From Eunapius fragilis (taxonomy: Eukaryota > Porifera > Demospongiae > Spongillida > Spongillidae): 64,000 nucleotides of DNA. The translations under genes were made by a program, and so were the position numbers. Below, one piece after another: positions 33,601 to 45,987 of the stretch (positions are counted from its first letter, which is position 1; each line of letters begins with the position of its first letter). Below the pieces are notes generated by a model. The model was not told where the DNA came from, searched no databases, and was given only the letters and a program-made list of their open reading frames with translations. Where the stretch lies: positions 3,197,955 to 3,261,954 of the forward strand of contig OY811973.1 of NCBI GenBank assembly GCA_963681505.1. The letters run 5' to 3'.

Positions 33601-36600
33601 CCTTATTACGAATTCGGTGCCTTATAACTAATTACGAATTCGGTGCCTTATTACGAATTCGGTGCCTTATAACTAATTACGAATTCGGTGCCTTATAACT
33701 AATTATGAATTCGGTGCCTTATAATTAATTATGAATTCGGTGCCTTATAACTAATTACGAATTCGGTGCCTTATAACTACTTATGAATTCAGTGCCTTAG
33801 AACTTTGTGATGGATATGAGTGTAGTCGGGGGCATAATGATCATTTATATTGATTACAGTTTGAAAAAATATAAAATAAACAGCATTGCAATTGAAAAAC
33901 TGCCCAGAAGGATGAGTTTACAGTCCAATATAATATTATTATAATTGGGGCAGTTCAAAATGTCGTGACCCAAATATTATATAAAAATCCTTTGCGTTTG
34001 AATGGTTATAACGTCCGAACGGTAACGCTATTTTTATCAGTAATGGCAAGTGGCCATGCATGAAGAGGTGACATTTTAATGTCTAATCTACCCACGTCTT
34101 GTCCCATACATAGGGACAGACGTTGTCCAAAATACGGGACAACACAATATCATGGATCATTGTATGCCATAAATTTTAGATTTTTAGATAAATCCGTCAC
34201 TAATAAACTTTTTTTCAACGTTCAAAGGAAATTACCTACACACATTGTACTTGTGAAAAACTTCCTATATATACTATATATAGGACGAAGGTAGATTAGA
34301 CATTAATGAATGCACGTGTTACTTGCATGGCTGCGGCTCTATATTATAAGGATAACTTCCTCGCAGAATATTGCGGTCTAACCTGTGTTAATGGGAACTA
34401 CTACCCTGACCGATGCGGTTGTAACTGCACGGCGTTCTTCACAGGAACTCAATGCGAAAGTAAGAAACATGTATGCATGGTACGGTGTGTCCAAAACATA
34501 TGGCTTTCATCCTATATATAGTATGCGGTCTCACGTGCACCAACGGAGGGACCGTAAACCAGACACAGTGCCGGCAGTGTCTGTGCACGCCGCAGTTTAC
34601 AGGAACGAATTGCTCCACCGACGTCGATGAATGTACCACCAGTTTCCCTTGTCTAAACGGCGCCACCTGCATCAATACCTACGGGGGCTACAACTGCATA
34701 TGTCCTATCACATTTACGGGAACTAACTGCTCGACGGACGTGGATGAGTGTTCACAGGGGACCCCTTGTCAGAACGGAGCCACTTGCACCAATACGTATG
34801 GTGGATTTAACTGTACGTGTCCCATCGGATTTAATGGAAAGAATTGCTCTACGGATGTGAATGAGTGCGCAATAGGAACCACTTGCATAAACGGAGGCTC
34901 GTGCAACAACACGTATGGAGGATATTACTGTACATGCCCCATAGCATTTACCGGATTGAATTGCTCAACGGATGTGAATGAGTGTTTAACGAGCCCATGC
35001 CAAAACGGTGGTTCATGCACCAACTTTTATGGCGGGTTCAACTGTACCTGTCCTGTTGGATTTACTGGAACGAACTGCTCCTTCGACGTTAACGAATGTT
35101 CCTCGGGAACCCCCTGCTTAAATGGAGGGACTTGCAACAACTTTTATGGAGGATTTAACTGTACATGTCCAATTACGTTCACCGGGAAAAACTGTTCAAC
35201 GGATGTGAATGAATGCGCGGTAATACCCTGCCAAAATGGAGGCACTTGCAACAACTTTTATGGCGGATTCAACTGCACTTGTCCCATTACGTTCACCGGG
35301 AAAAACTGTTCGACTGATGTGGATGAATGTGCCCTAATTCCCTGCCGAAATGGTGGCACTTGCAACAACTTTTATGGCGGATTCAACTGCACCTGTTCAG
35401 CTGCGTTTACAGGAATAACTTGCAATATCAACTTAGATTCATGTGCTAATGCAACCCTATGCCAAAATGGCGGCACTTGCACCAACACATATGGAGGATA
35501 TAACTGCACATGTCCACCTGCATTTACTGGAAAGAACTGCTCAAGTGATGTGAATGAATGCTCTGGAACCCCCTGTGCAAATGGAGGTACTTGTAACAAC
35601 TTTTATGGAGGATTTAACTGCACATGTCCTGCCGCATTTAATGGAACTAACTGTTCTGTTGATGTGAATGAATGTTCATTGGGAACTCCTTGCCAAAATG
35701 GAGGCACTTGCACCAACACATTCGGAGGATTTAACTGCACATGTCCACCTGCATTTTCTGGAAAGAACTGCTCAAGTGATGTGAATGAATGCTCTGGAAC
35801 ACCCTGTGCAAATGGAGGTACTTGCTACAACTTTTATGGAGGATTTAACTGTACATGTCCTGCCACATTTAATGGAACTAACTGTTCTGTTGATGTTGAT
35901 GAATGTTCATTGGGAACTCCTTGCCAAAATGGAGGCACTTGTACCAACACATTCGGAGGATTTAACTGCACATGTCCACCTACATTTTCTGGAAAGAACT
36001 GCTCAAATGATGTGAATGAATGCTCTGGAACCCCCTGTGCAAATGGAGGTACTTGCAACAACTTTTATGGTGGATTTAACTGCACATGTCCTGCCACATT
36101 TAATGGAACTAACTGTTCTGTTGATGTGAATGAATGTTCATTGGGAACTCCTTGCCAAAATGGAGGCACTTGCACCAACACATTGGGAGGATTTAACTGC
36201 ACATGTCCTGTAGGATTAGCTGGTCTTACCTGCACGGTGAACGTGAATTCATGTGCAAATGGAACCCTTTGTCTCAATGGCGGCACTTGCATCAACACAT
36301 ATGGAGGATATAACTGCACATGTCCACCTGCATTTTCTGGAAAGAACTGCTCAAGTGATGTGAATGAATGCTCAACAACACCGTGCAAGAATGGAGGTAC
36401 TTGCAACAACTTTTATGGAGGATTTAACTGTACATGTCCTGCCACATTTAATGGCACTAACTGTACTGTTGATGTGAATGAATGTTCATCGGGAACTCCT
36501 TGCCAAAATGGCGGCAACTGCACCAACACATTCGGAGGATTTAACTGCACATGTCCACCTGCATTTTCTGGAAAGAACTGCTCAAGTGATGTGAATGAAT

Positions 36601-39600
36601 GCTCAACAACACCCTGCAAGAATGGAGGTACTTGCAACAACTTTTATGGAGGATTTAACTGTACATGTCCTGCCACATTTAATGGAACTAATTGTTCTGT
36701 CGATGTGAATGAATGTTCATTGGGAACTCCTTGCCAAAATGGAGGCACTTGTACCAACACATTCGGAGGATTTAACTGCACATGTCCTGTAGGATTTTTG
36801 GGACAAAACTGCTCAATTGATGTGAATGAATGTCTTATTACTGGTCTCTGTGTTAATGGAAGCACCTGTGTCAACACATATGGAGGATTTTATTGTAGTT
36901 GTCTAGTATCAGGCAATGTAACCAACTGCTCTTACGCTATTAATCAGTGTGTGACTGGTACTCCATGCCAGAATGGCGGAGCTTGTTTTGGAATTTTAGG
37001 TGGACTTGGATATAACTGTACATGCCCTGTCACATTTAATGGAACTAACTGTTCTGTTGATGTTGATGAATGTTCATTGGGAACTCCTTGCCAAAATGGA
37101 GGCACTTGTACCAACACATTCGGAGGATTTAACTGCACATGTCCACCTGCATTTTCTGGAAAGAACTGCTCAAGTGATGTGAATGAATGCTCTGGAAACC
37201 CCTGTGCAAATGGAGGTACTTGCTACAACTTTTATGGAGGATTTAACTGTACATGTCCTGCCACATTTAATGGAACTAACTGTTCTGTTGATGTGAATGA
37301 ATGTTCATTGGGAACTCCTTGCCAAAATGGAGGCACTTGCACCAACACATTCGGAGGATTTAACTGCACATGTCCGCCTGCATTTTCTGGAAAGAACTGC
37401 TCAAGTGATGTGAATGAATGCTCTGGAACACCCTGTGCAAATGGAGGTACTTGCTACAACTTTTATGGAGGATTTAACTGTACATGTCCTGCCACATTTA
37501 ATGGAACTAACTGTTCTGTTGATGTGAATGAATGTTCATTGGGAACTCCTTGCCAAAATGGAGGCACTTGCACCAACACATTCGGAGGATTTAACTGCAC
37601 ATGTCCGCCTGCATTTTCTGGAAAGAACTGCTCAAGTGATGTGAATGAATGCTCTGGAACACCCTGTGCAAATGGAGGTACTTGCTACAACTTTTATGGA
37701 GGATTTAACTGTACATGTCCTGCCACATTTAATGGAACTAACTGTTCTGTTGATGTGAATGAATGTTCATTGGGAACTCCTTGCCAAAATGGAGGCACTT
37801 GCACCAACACATTCGGAGGATTTAACTGCACATGTCCACCTGCATTTTCTGGAAAGAACTGCTCAAGTGACGTGAATGAATGCTCTGGAACCCCCTGTGC
37901 AAATGGAGGTACTTGCTACAACTTTTATGGAGGATTTAACTGTACATGTCCTGCCACATTTAATGGAACTAACTGTTCTGTTGATGTGAATGAATGTTCA
38001 TTGGGAACTCCTTGCCAAAATGGAGGCACTTGCACCAACACATTCGGAGGATTTAACTGCACATGTCCACCTGCATTTTCAGGAAAGAACTGCTCAAATG
38101 ATGTGAATGAATGCTCAACAACACCCTGCAAGAATGGAGGTACTTGCTACAACTTTTATGGAGGATTTAACTGTACATGTCCTGCCACATTTAATGGAAC
38201 TAACTGTTCTGTTGATGTGAATGAATGTTCATTGGGAACTCCTTGCCAAAATGGAGGCACTTGCACCAACACATTCGGAGGATTTAACTGCACATGTCCA
38301 CCTGCATTTTCAGGAAAGAACTGCTCAAATGATGTGAATGAATGCTCAACAACACCCTGCAAGAATGGAGGTACTTGCTACAACTTTTATGGAGGATTTA
38401 ACTGTACATGTCCTGCCACATTTAATGGAACTAACTGTTCTGTTGATGTGAATGAATGTTCATTGGGAACTCCTTGCCAAAATGGAGGCACTTGCACCAA
38501 CACATTCGGAGGATTTAACTGCACATGTCCACCTACATTTTCTGGAAAGAACTGCTCAAGTGATGTGAATGAATGCTCTGGAACCCCCTGCACAAATGGA
38601 GGTACTTGCTACAACTTTTATGGAGGATTTAACTGTACATGTCCTGCCACATTTAATGGAACTAACTGTTCTGTTGATGTGAATGAATGTTCATTGGGAA
38701 CTCCTTGCCAAAATGGAGGCACTTGCACCAACACATTTGGAGGATTTAACTGCACATGTCCACCTGCATTTTCTGGAAAGAACTGCTCAAATGATGTGAA
38801 TGAATGCTCTGGAACCCCCTGTGCAAATGGAGGTACTTGCTACAACTTTTATGGAGGATATAACTGTACATGTCCTGCAGAATTTACTGGAACTAACTGC
38901 TCATCTGATGTGAATGAATGCTCGCTAGGAAATCCATGCCAGAATGGTGGAACCTGTTTCAATCTTTATGGTGGCTACAATTGTACATGTCCAATTACAT
39001 TCGGTGGACCAAGATGCAATTTTACCTTGGTATCATGTTTAAATGGAGCGCTTTGCCAAAACGGAGGAAGTTGTGTAACTAGCCCCACAGCATTTTACTG
39101 TACCTGTCCACCTGTCTTTACTGGAACAGATTGCTCAGTTGATGTAAATGAATGTGCCACATTTGCTCCTTGTCAAAATGGAGGAACCTGTACCAATACA
39201 TTTGGTGGATATAACTGCTCATGCCCAGTTGGATTTACTGGTGTGAATTGCTCAGTTGATGTGGATGAGTGTACTGCTGGCACCCCCTGTCAAAATGGAG
39301 GAACCTGTACCAATACATTTGGTGGATATAACTGCTCTTGTCCAGTTGGATATAATGGACCACAGTGTTCTTCAGATATTAATGAATGTATTTCCGGTAC
39401 AACCTGTCTAAATGGTGGCACTTGTGTCAATACCATTGGTTCATTTGTCTGTCTATGTCCTGTGGGCTTTACTGGGTACAACTGTTTCAATGCTGTGAGT
39501 GAATGTTCCATAAACTATTGCCTAAACAATGGTAACTGCACACTCACTCCTGGAGGGTTCTATTGCAGCTGTCCTCCAAATTTTGTGGGTCAGAATTGCT

Positions 39601-40490
39601 CCATCTGCAATGGAACATCTTGCTGTAAGTATTTTTATCTGAATTACACTATTCTCTGATATTACTGATTATTGTCTGTTTAAATACATATCTTTGTACC
39701 AGGGCAGTCAATTTAAGAACAGATTACACCAAATGAACTACTAACTAGGGCTCTATTCCAATAACATATATTTATATTGGAAGTAACTAGTTGATTTTCA
39801 AGAATAAAAGCAATGCAGTTAATTCAAATCTGGAGTGGTTATATGCATTTATGTTTTATGATGAGATTAATTGATTAAAAACTGAGCTGAAATAAACCTA
39901 AAGTATCAAGTGACATTATATGGAACAATGTAACTGCATGCCCAAAAGTGACACAACTTCAATATATCAAGCAATCATGTGAATTTTTTCAATGGGAATA
40001 CAGCTTTTTTATGATAGAGTTTAACTTCCATTTATTCCTTCCTTTCAGTGGGTTCACGAGGACAAAGTTCAAGCATCACCTGTGGGCTTGTTTGCATCGG
40101 TATTATTGTAGGCAGTGTAGTAGGTCTCATCCTTATAGTAGCCATTGTGTCGGCCATTGTCTATGGTACCTTGAAAGTGGTGAAGTCTAAGATGAAATCA
40201 TATGAAGTTGAACCCGATGTGGGAAATTTGTAAGTGAATACCATAAGCCATTGTATGATTATTTATTTATGTTCTTCTCGATTATATTGTCGTTACTGCT
40301 TGATGCTGCCTTCCGCTAAGGTGCTTGCATTTTAATGTTTAACACAATTTTATTTCACTCTAGTGTGGCATACAAGAATCCTATTTTTATGGGTGTACAA
40401 GATGTCGAACAGGTATCTGTCGAACAGGTATCTGTATCATTTTCGGCAAGCAACGGTTCCCTGTCTGCAAGTACCAATGGACTATTGTAG
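30617..40490 (+). CDS. Giant multi-EGF single-pass membrane protein (2,049 aa)
   Basis: Exons: 30617-31103, 33014-33172, 34367-34459, 34522-39624, 40049-40229, 40364-40490; 6,150 nt, phases agree. A signal peptide (MVLVLFVGALVCLASLTVAQ) opens an N-terminal domain I do not recognise, followed by two short Cys-rich exons. The 5.1-kb exon 4 encodes about 43 EGF-like repeats. Most have the calcium-binding signature DVNEC/DVDEC, the CxNxxxxF/YxC hydroxylation consensus, the CQNGGTC-type O-fucose site and NCT/NCS N-glycosylation sites. Repeats 10-38 are mostly a tandem of a two-EGF, 231-bp unit. Exon 5 carries the transmembrane helix (residues about 1960-1988, VGSVVGLILIVAIVSAIVYG). A tail of about 60 residues contains AYKNPIFMG and a duplicated VEQVS. 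There is no DSL, LNR or ankyrin module, so it is neither Notch nor Delta; fibropellin-like or adhesion roles are possible. Confidence 0.92.
31131..31937. mobile_element. Candidate TIR element in intron 1 of the EGF gene
   Basis: About 805 bp bounded by GTAGAGCGATTGGAA and its inverted copy TTCCAATCGCTCTAC. A frame of about 90 codons (31421-31699) inside is not recognised and may be chance. Target-site duplication is unclear. Confidence 0.45.
32112..32305. mobile_element. MITE family A, truncated copy 3, in EGF-gene intron 1
   Basis: Left end GAGGCAGCGAAAAGGGACCT and interior block GACCACTGTAACTCCATGAT match copy 2. The right terminal repeat is missing after ATATGCGCTA. Confidence 0.75.
32545..32700 (+). 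repeat. 31-bp minisatellite in EGF-gene intron 1
   Basis: Four to five copies of CATACAAGTGTGCACGTGCG plus CAAGGCTTGCT. Confidence 0.92.
33238..33830. mobile_element. MITE family B copy whose interior became a minisatellite
   Basis: The left end (GTCCAGCATGATCACCCTTG) and right flank (GAACTTTGTGATGGATAT) are family B sequence, as at 52935-53205. Between them, the element's own CTAATTA-AATTC-GGTGCCTTATAACT segment is amplified about 20-fold (33310-33800) as a 26-bp unit with shortened variants of about 16-18 bp. It lies in intron 2 of the EGF gene. Confidence 0.8.
33940..34290. mobile_element. Fragment of the 53-54 kb foldback family, in EGF-gene intron 2
   Basis: GTCGTGACCCAA and CCTTTGCGTTTGAATGGTTA match, inverted, the right end of the element at 53208-54283. 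It is truncated. Confidence 0.65.
34522..39624 (+). repeat. EGF-coding exon with 231-bp higher-order repeat
   Basis: One uninterrupted exon holds about 43 EGF repeats. From about 35550 to 38890, except for a divergent insertion of about three repeats near 36800-37040, it alternates a SGTPCANGG/STTPCKNGG repeat and a SLGTPCQNGG repeat with a 231-bp period. Neighbouring dimers around 37200-38700 are almost identical in nucleotide sequence, including silent positions. The first nine and last six repeats are individually divergent. Confidence 0.95.
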
Positions 40491-40782
40491 TGGTGTGCTG
40501 TGTGTTTGGCAGTAGCTTCAGCTAGAACTGGTACTTTATCATGTGTATACTTGTAAATTTATGTATTTTCTCTGTCAGTTTAATATACATCTATGGTGAA
40601 ATAGTAACAAATACCAAATTGGAGTCTGTTCCAACAAGGTTTTGCAGTGGATCACCATGGGAGATATACAATTGGTCACAGAATTATGCACTACAGCATT
40701 GCAGTGTGCATCACTGGTGCGATACAGTTATTAGTGCAATATGGTCACTCGGGTGAAGTCAGAGGTTTCCCCCACCAGCCAA
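40491..40782. other. Short convergent spacer
   Basis: About 290 bp separate the stop of the EGF gene (plus) from the stop of SPAG1 (minus). The 3' UTRs of both must lie in or overlap across it. No other feature is visible. Confidence 0.5.
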
Positions 40783-43700
40783 TCAGTTCAACTTGTAGGA
40801 GTCCCTAAGCTCCCTCCACGTGACCCCAGACACAGCCTCCCCTAGACGTGCATTCAGCTGCTGGAGTGTGTCCTGCAGAGCTGCGAGGACAAGAGAAAAT
40901 GTTGTCAACCGCTACACAATCTGATATGCATCCCCTTGTCCACACCTTGTCCACACTTTATTTAATATCTGATGGCTCCCTTTCATCTGTTGCACAAAAC
41001 TTTAGTAGGTCTTGCAAGGCTTCCTTTGGAAAGCCAACTCAGACAAGAAATAAATTACATAATTTTTCTTTATATATGGTAATGAACCTATGAAATACAT
41101 TTTTCAATTGCACAACTGCACATTGCAAGAGATGAATAAATGAAGGCTGTGCAATAACAGTGCATAAGAGGTAGCCATGTGTTGGCACCATACATAGAAG
41201 TGTTGGTGCCAAGCTATTTTTAGAAAACCTGATACACACTATGGCCACAACCATACATGTACCAGCTGAACATGGCCACCATCCATACATGTACCAGCTG
41301 AACATGGCCACCATCCATACATGTACCAGCAAAATTACGCACTGCTAATTCTTTTGATGCTCTTAATTAAGTCAAAAATAACTTCAATCCCTTTGCAATT
41401 ATATTTCTACCACAGAACGCAGTGTGCAATTGGTTGGCCATGCGTATATATATATAATTATAACTATAATTATAATATTATAATATATGGGATCGTGGCG
41501 GAACCTAGCGCATATTTTTCAAGTTTTCAAATTATTTCATATTTTAAGAGACACCTACGTCCTCTACAACTTCTTTCTTATGCACTGGAAATTAGTGTGT
41601 CCATCATGGAGCTACAGTGGCCTGAGCTTTTAATTACGCGTACATTTTAATTGCAAGTGTCAACTTTGATGCTCCCTTCTGGAAATTTTTATAATATGGT
41701 GCTAGGTCCCTTTTCGCTGCCATGACCTCCATATATTCATGCAAACATCGTTAAACGTTTACTAACATCCACTACAAAGAGTCATAACTCTACAGATACC
41801 CAAAACAGACCCAGGAGGAAAAAGTAAAATATTAGCATACCAAAGTAGGCAACATACCAGTTTTATTGTCAGTTGATAGGAACATAAGGACAGTGTCAAA
41901 TCGTGGTACCTTTGCCAGGTTCTGTAGAATGTGTACAATCAGCAGGTGATGTCCTATGATCAGACGAAGTGATAGTATCCAAAAGGTGATTGCAAACAAT
42001 CACAGCAGTCAAACAGTGCATTAATTGGACAGTCCTAATGACAACCACGACAACTGCGTGTAAACTGCACATACTTGCACGTTGCTCCCACACACCATAT
42101 CTGCCCCAACCTGGTGCCGCTATAACAGCAAGCACACATACCTGCCCCAACCTGGTGCCACTATAACAGCAAGCACACATACCTGCCCCAACCTGGTGCC
42201 ACTATAACAGCAAGCACACATACCTGCCCCAACCTGGTGCCACTATAACAGCAAGCACTCATACCTTCAACCATAAGTTCATCTCGGATGGCATTCACAA
42301 CTTTATTCAGCACAATTCCATCCAGCTTGTTTGAAATCACTGAGGGTGTGAAACACACGGGAGCCATAATGACGGTGACATATGATGGCACATAACAATC
42401 ACGCGAGGTCACATTACGGGGGGGGGGGGGGGGATTACAGCGACGCTAAACCACACCCACCTTTTGGCAGACTATCGGGGGGAATCTGTTTCAGCAGATC
42501 AGCATAAGCCTTGCTCTTAGAAGACCGCGAAAGGCTGTTCCAACGTTGAACCCATTCCAGTACCAAATCCTGGCATGTATGCAGGGAGGTGTGGTTAGTT
42601 AGGAGGCTTCCAATGTCATTATTCTACGTATTTGATCTCTAAAACCTCAATGTGAATGGAACATTGGATATTAATTTACATTTGTACAGACTTTCACGTA
42701 CACAAACAAGACATGACACGCACGTGTGTTTATGCGCGTACAATGCAAGTCTGTACACACACTAGATAGGCGTACAAATGGGAGGGGGGGGGGCCCTTAC
42801 ACATGGGGTGTGTGGTCACCCTTACACATGGGGTGTGTGGTCACTTTTACACATGGGAGGAGTGTGTGGTCACACATTGGGGGGGAGTGAGGTGTGTGTG
42901 ACCACCCTTACACATGGGGTGTGTGGTCACCCTGGGGGGAGTGTGTGGTCACACATGGGGGGGAGTGAGGTGTGTGTGACCACCCTTACACATGGGGTGT
43001 GTGGTCACCCTGGGGGGAGTGTGTGGTCACACATGGGGGGGGGGGAGTGAGGTGTGTGTGGCCACCCTTACACATGGGGTGTGTGGTCACCCTGGGGGGT
43101 GTGTGGTCACACATTGGGGGGGGAGTGAGGTGTGTGTGACCACCCTTACACATGGGGTGTGTGGTGTGTGGTCACCCTGGGGGGAGTGTGTGGTCACACA
43201 TGGGGGGGGGAGTGAGGTGTGTGTGGCAATCCTTAGACATGGGGGTGTGGTCACACTTAGCACTTACGCTCCTCGGAGGATGATGCTCCAACCTCAATGG
43301 TTGCTCTTGTGACACTCCACTTTTGACACCTTCCTTCTCCACCTCTCTACCACCCCTGCTCATCCTTTGCACATGAGGCCTTGAAGAGTCACCCCTGTTG
43401 CCTTGGACGACGGTAGCTGCCTTGCGACTAACCACTCCCACTTCCTCTTCTTCCTCTTCTTCAGAGCTCAGTTTCCCTTCCTTCACCACCACCTTGGTGC
43501 CGGCAGACGTGCCACCACCCATGGAGGCCACACCCCCACGACGTGACTCCTCCTTCTGGCTAAAATAGGTGGTCTTTGTGGGCCTCAGGGGGGGCTCCGT
43601 ACTACAGTGGGATATTTCTGCAAGAAGCCTGTCCACTGGCCCTGTCGAATCTGCTGACTGGCAATGACAATGTGAAGGATCGTACCTCTTCACTGATATG

Positions 43701-43875
43701 CTCCTCCTCCCCTCTCCTCTTTCTTCCTCCTCCCCTCCCTTCCCTTCCCTTCCTCTCTTCCTCCTCCCCTCTCCTCTTCCCCTCTCCTCATTCTCCTCCC
43801 TCTCTTCCTCGGACTTCCCCTCTTCTTCCCCTCACTCGGATTTTTAAAGCGCCAGATTAAGCAGACCACAATAGT

Positions 43876-43933
<58 letters not shown>

Positions 43934-45690
43934 TGCCTCCTTTTCCCTCAGCTGTTGGAGGCTTCTGAGAGGCTTTCTGTCCCAGGATAGTCACTTGTGG
44001 CTGCACCTTTCCCTGTGACTCCCTGAGGGTCTGTGTACCAATGACCGACATCAGAACACCAAGACACCCAGACACACACAAATTCGCACACAAATAACAT
44101 ACATGTACACACACATATGCACACAGGAAAATTTACACACATACAATGTAGTTTATCCATGTGCGTATCAACATGCAGACACACAGTAACACAGCTGCAG
44201 ATAAATACAACCACAGAATATCTCATACACAATTAACATCCTCCCTTATACGCACCTCTCTCAACATATCGTCACTCATACACACATAACACACCCCACA
44301 ACACACCCTCCCTTGCCTCATACACACCCTCACCCTCCCCATACTACTCACAACAAACCCTCATACCTTCTCCCAGAGATTCTTCACCAGGGAGTACTCC
44401 TTTGATGCAGCAGTGTTGTTAGGCTCCAGGTCAAGGGCAGCTTTGAGGTCACGAAGACTGTTCCCATACTGCAGCAGTGCCTAAGAGGTCAGACACAGCA
44501 AACAGAGCAGGAGGGAGGGGGAGAAGGGAGGGAGGGAGGGAGGGAGGGAGGGAGGGAGGGAGGGAGGGAGGGAGGGAGGGAGGGAGGGAGGGAGGGAGGG
44601 AGGGAGGGAGGGAGGGAGGGAGGGAGGGAGGGAGGGAGGGGGAGGAAGGAGGGAGGGAGGGAGGGAGGGAGGGAGGGAGGGAGGGAGGGAGGGAGGGAGG
44701 GAGGGAGGGAGGGAGGGAGGGAGGGAGGGAGGGAGGGAGGGAGGTGGAGGAGGGAGGGAAGGGAGAGAGGGAGGGAGGAAGGAGGGAGGTGGAGGGAGGA
44801 AGGAGGGAGGGGGAGGAAGGAGGGAGAAGGGAGGGAGGGGGAGGAAGGAGGGAGTGAGGGAGGGGGAGGAAGGAGGGAGGGAGGGGAGAAGGGAGGGAGG
44901 TGGAGGAGGAGTTGTATTTAAAGTTTATGAAGCAAACAATGTTTAATTTAATGTTCTGGTGAAGGGCAAATGGTGGTGTCCATACAGGGGGGGGGGGGGG
45001 GGGGGGGGTCAAGCCTGCCTCTCTGTCTGCAACTCTCCCTTTAAACAACCTATCCCCGAACCAGATTGTCCCTTTGTCAGGTCCCACATATTGTGTCAAG
45101 TGTTCAAGGCAATCGGACAACCAGACCTACTGACTACCTAAATTTTGCATCTTCAAATAGACAATAGTACCAGCGCTTGAATTAAGGCTTTGAATATTTC
45201 CACACATCTCTTACAAAGAAGATAAACTCTATTTGTAGTGCTTGCTCTGATGTACAAAATTTTGCTAAGATGCTGCAACATAAAAAAAAATACGAACGTT
45301 GTCACTAAAAATCATCCAAAGCTAAATACTGGGGGTCTGACTATTCAAGGCTAGGGGGGGGGGGGGGGGGGGGGGGATTATCCAAGGATAAATACTGGGG
45401 GTCTGACTATTCAAGGCTAGGGGAGGGGGGGCGGAGGGTCTGTCTATTCAAGGTTAAATACTGGGGGTTGATAAATTGATAAAATAGCCACTTCAAAACG
45501 AATACAGTGAATAATTAGATCACAGTGACCAATTAAAAAAACTTAAAGCACCAACTGACAAATTTAGATCTTTATTGCATAACCTTTTATGAAGTTAGAT
45601 TATAATAACCTAAGTAGCCTAGCAACAAAATAATGCTCAAAGAAAAGCTGGAAAACAAACAATACTAGCTCTCTCCCTCTCTCTCCCTCC

Positions 45691-45758
<68 letters not shown>

Positions 45759-45956
45759 CCCTCTCCTTCTCTCTCTCTCTCTCCCTCCCTCCCACCATCC
45801 CTCCTCATAACAGTACCTTTCTGGCCAGTGCCCTACGATAGAGTGCCTTCACACAGGAGGGTTCAATGGAGAGGGCTTTGCTGCAGTCTTCCTCAGCCTT
45901 CTTGGGCTGTGTTCAATGGAGAACACTCCTCACACTACTATCAACGCACAATCAGT

Positions 45957-45987
<31 letters not shown>

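Noticed and set aside
35372-39511. Series of minus-strand frames of 60-114 codons spaced 231 bp
   Set aside because: Antisense shadows of the EGF dimer repeat.
44449-45120. Long minus-strand Pro/Ser/Leu frame, and similar frames at 50368-51285
   Set aside because: They are produced by the (TCCC)n microsatellite and the GAGGATGAGGG minisatellite in SPAG1 introns.
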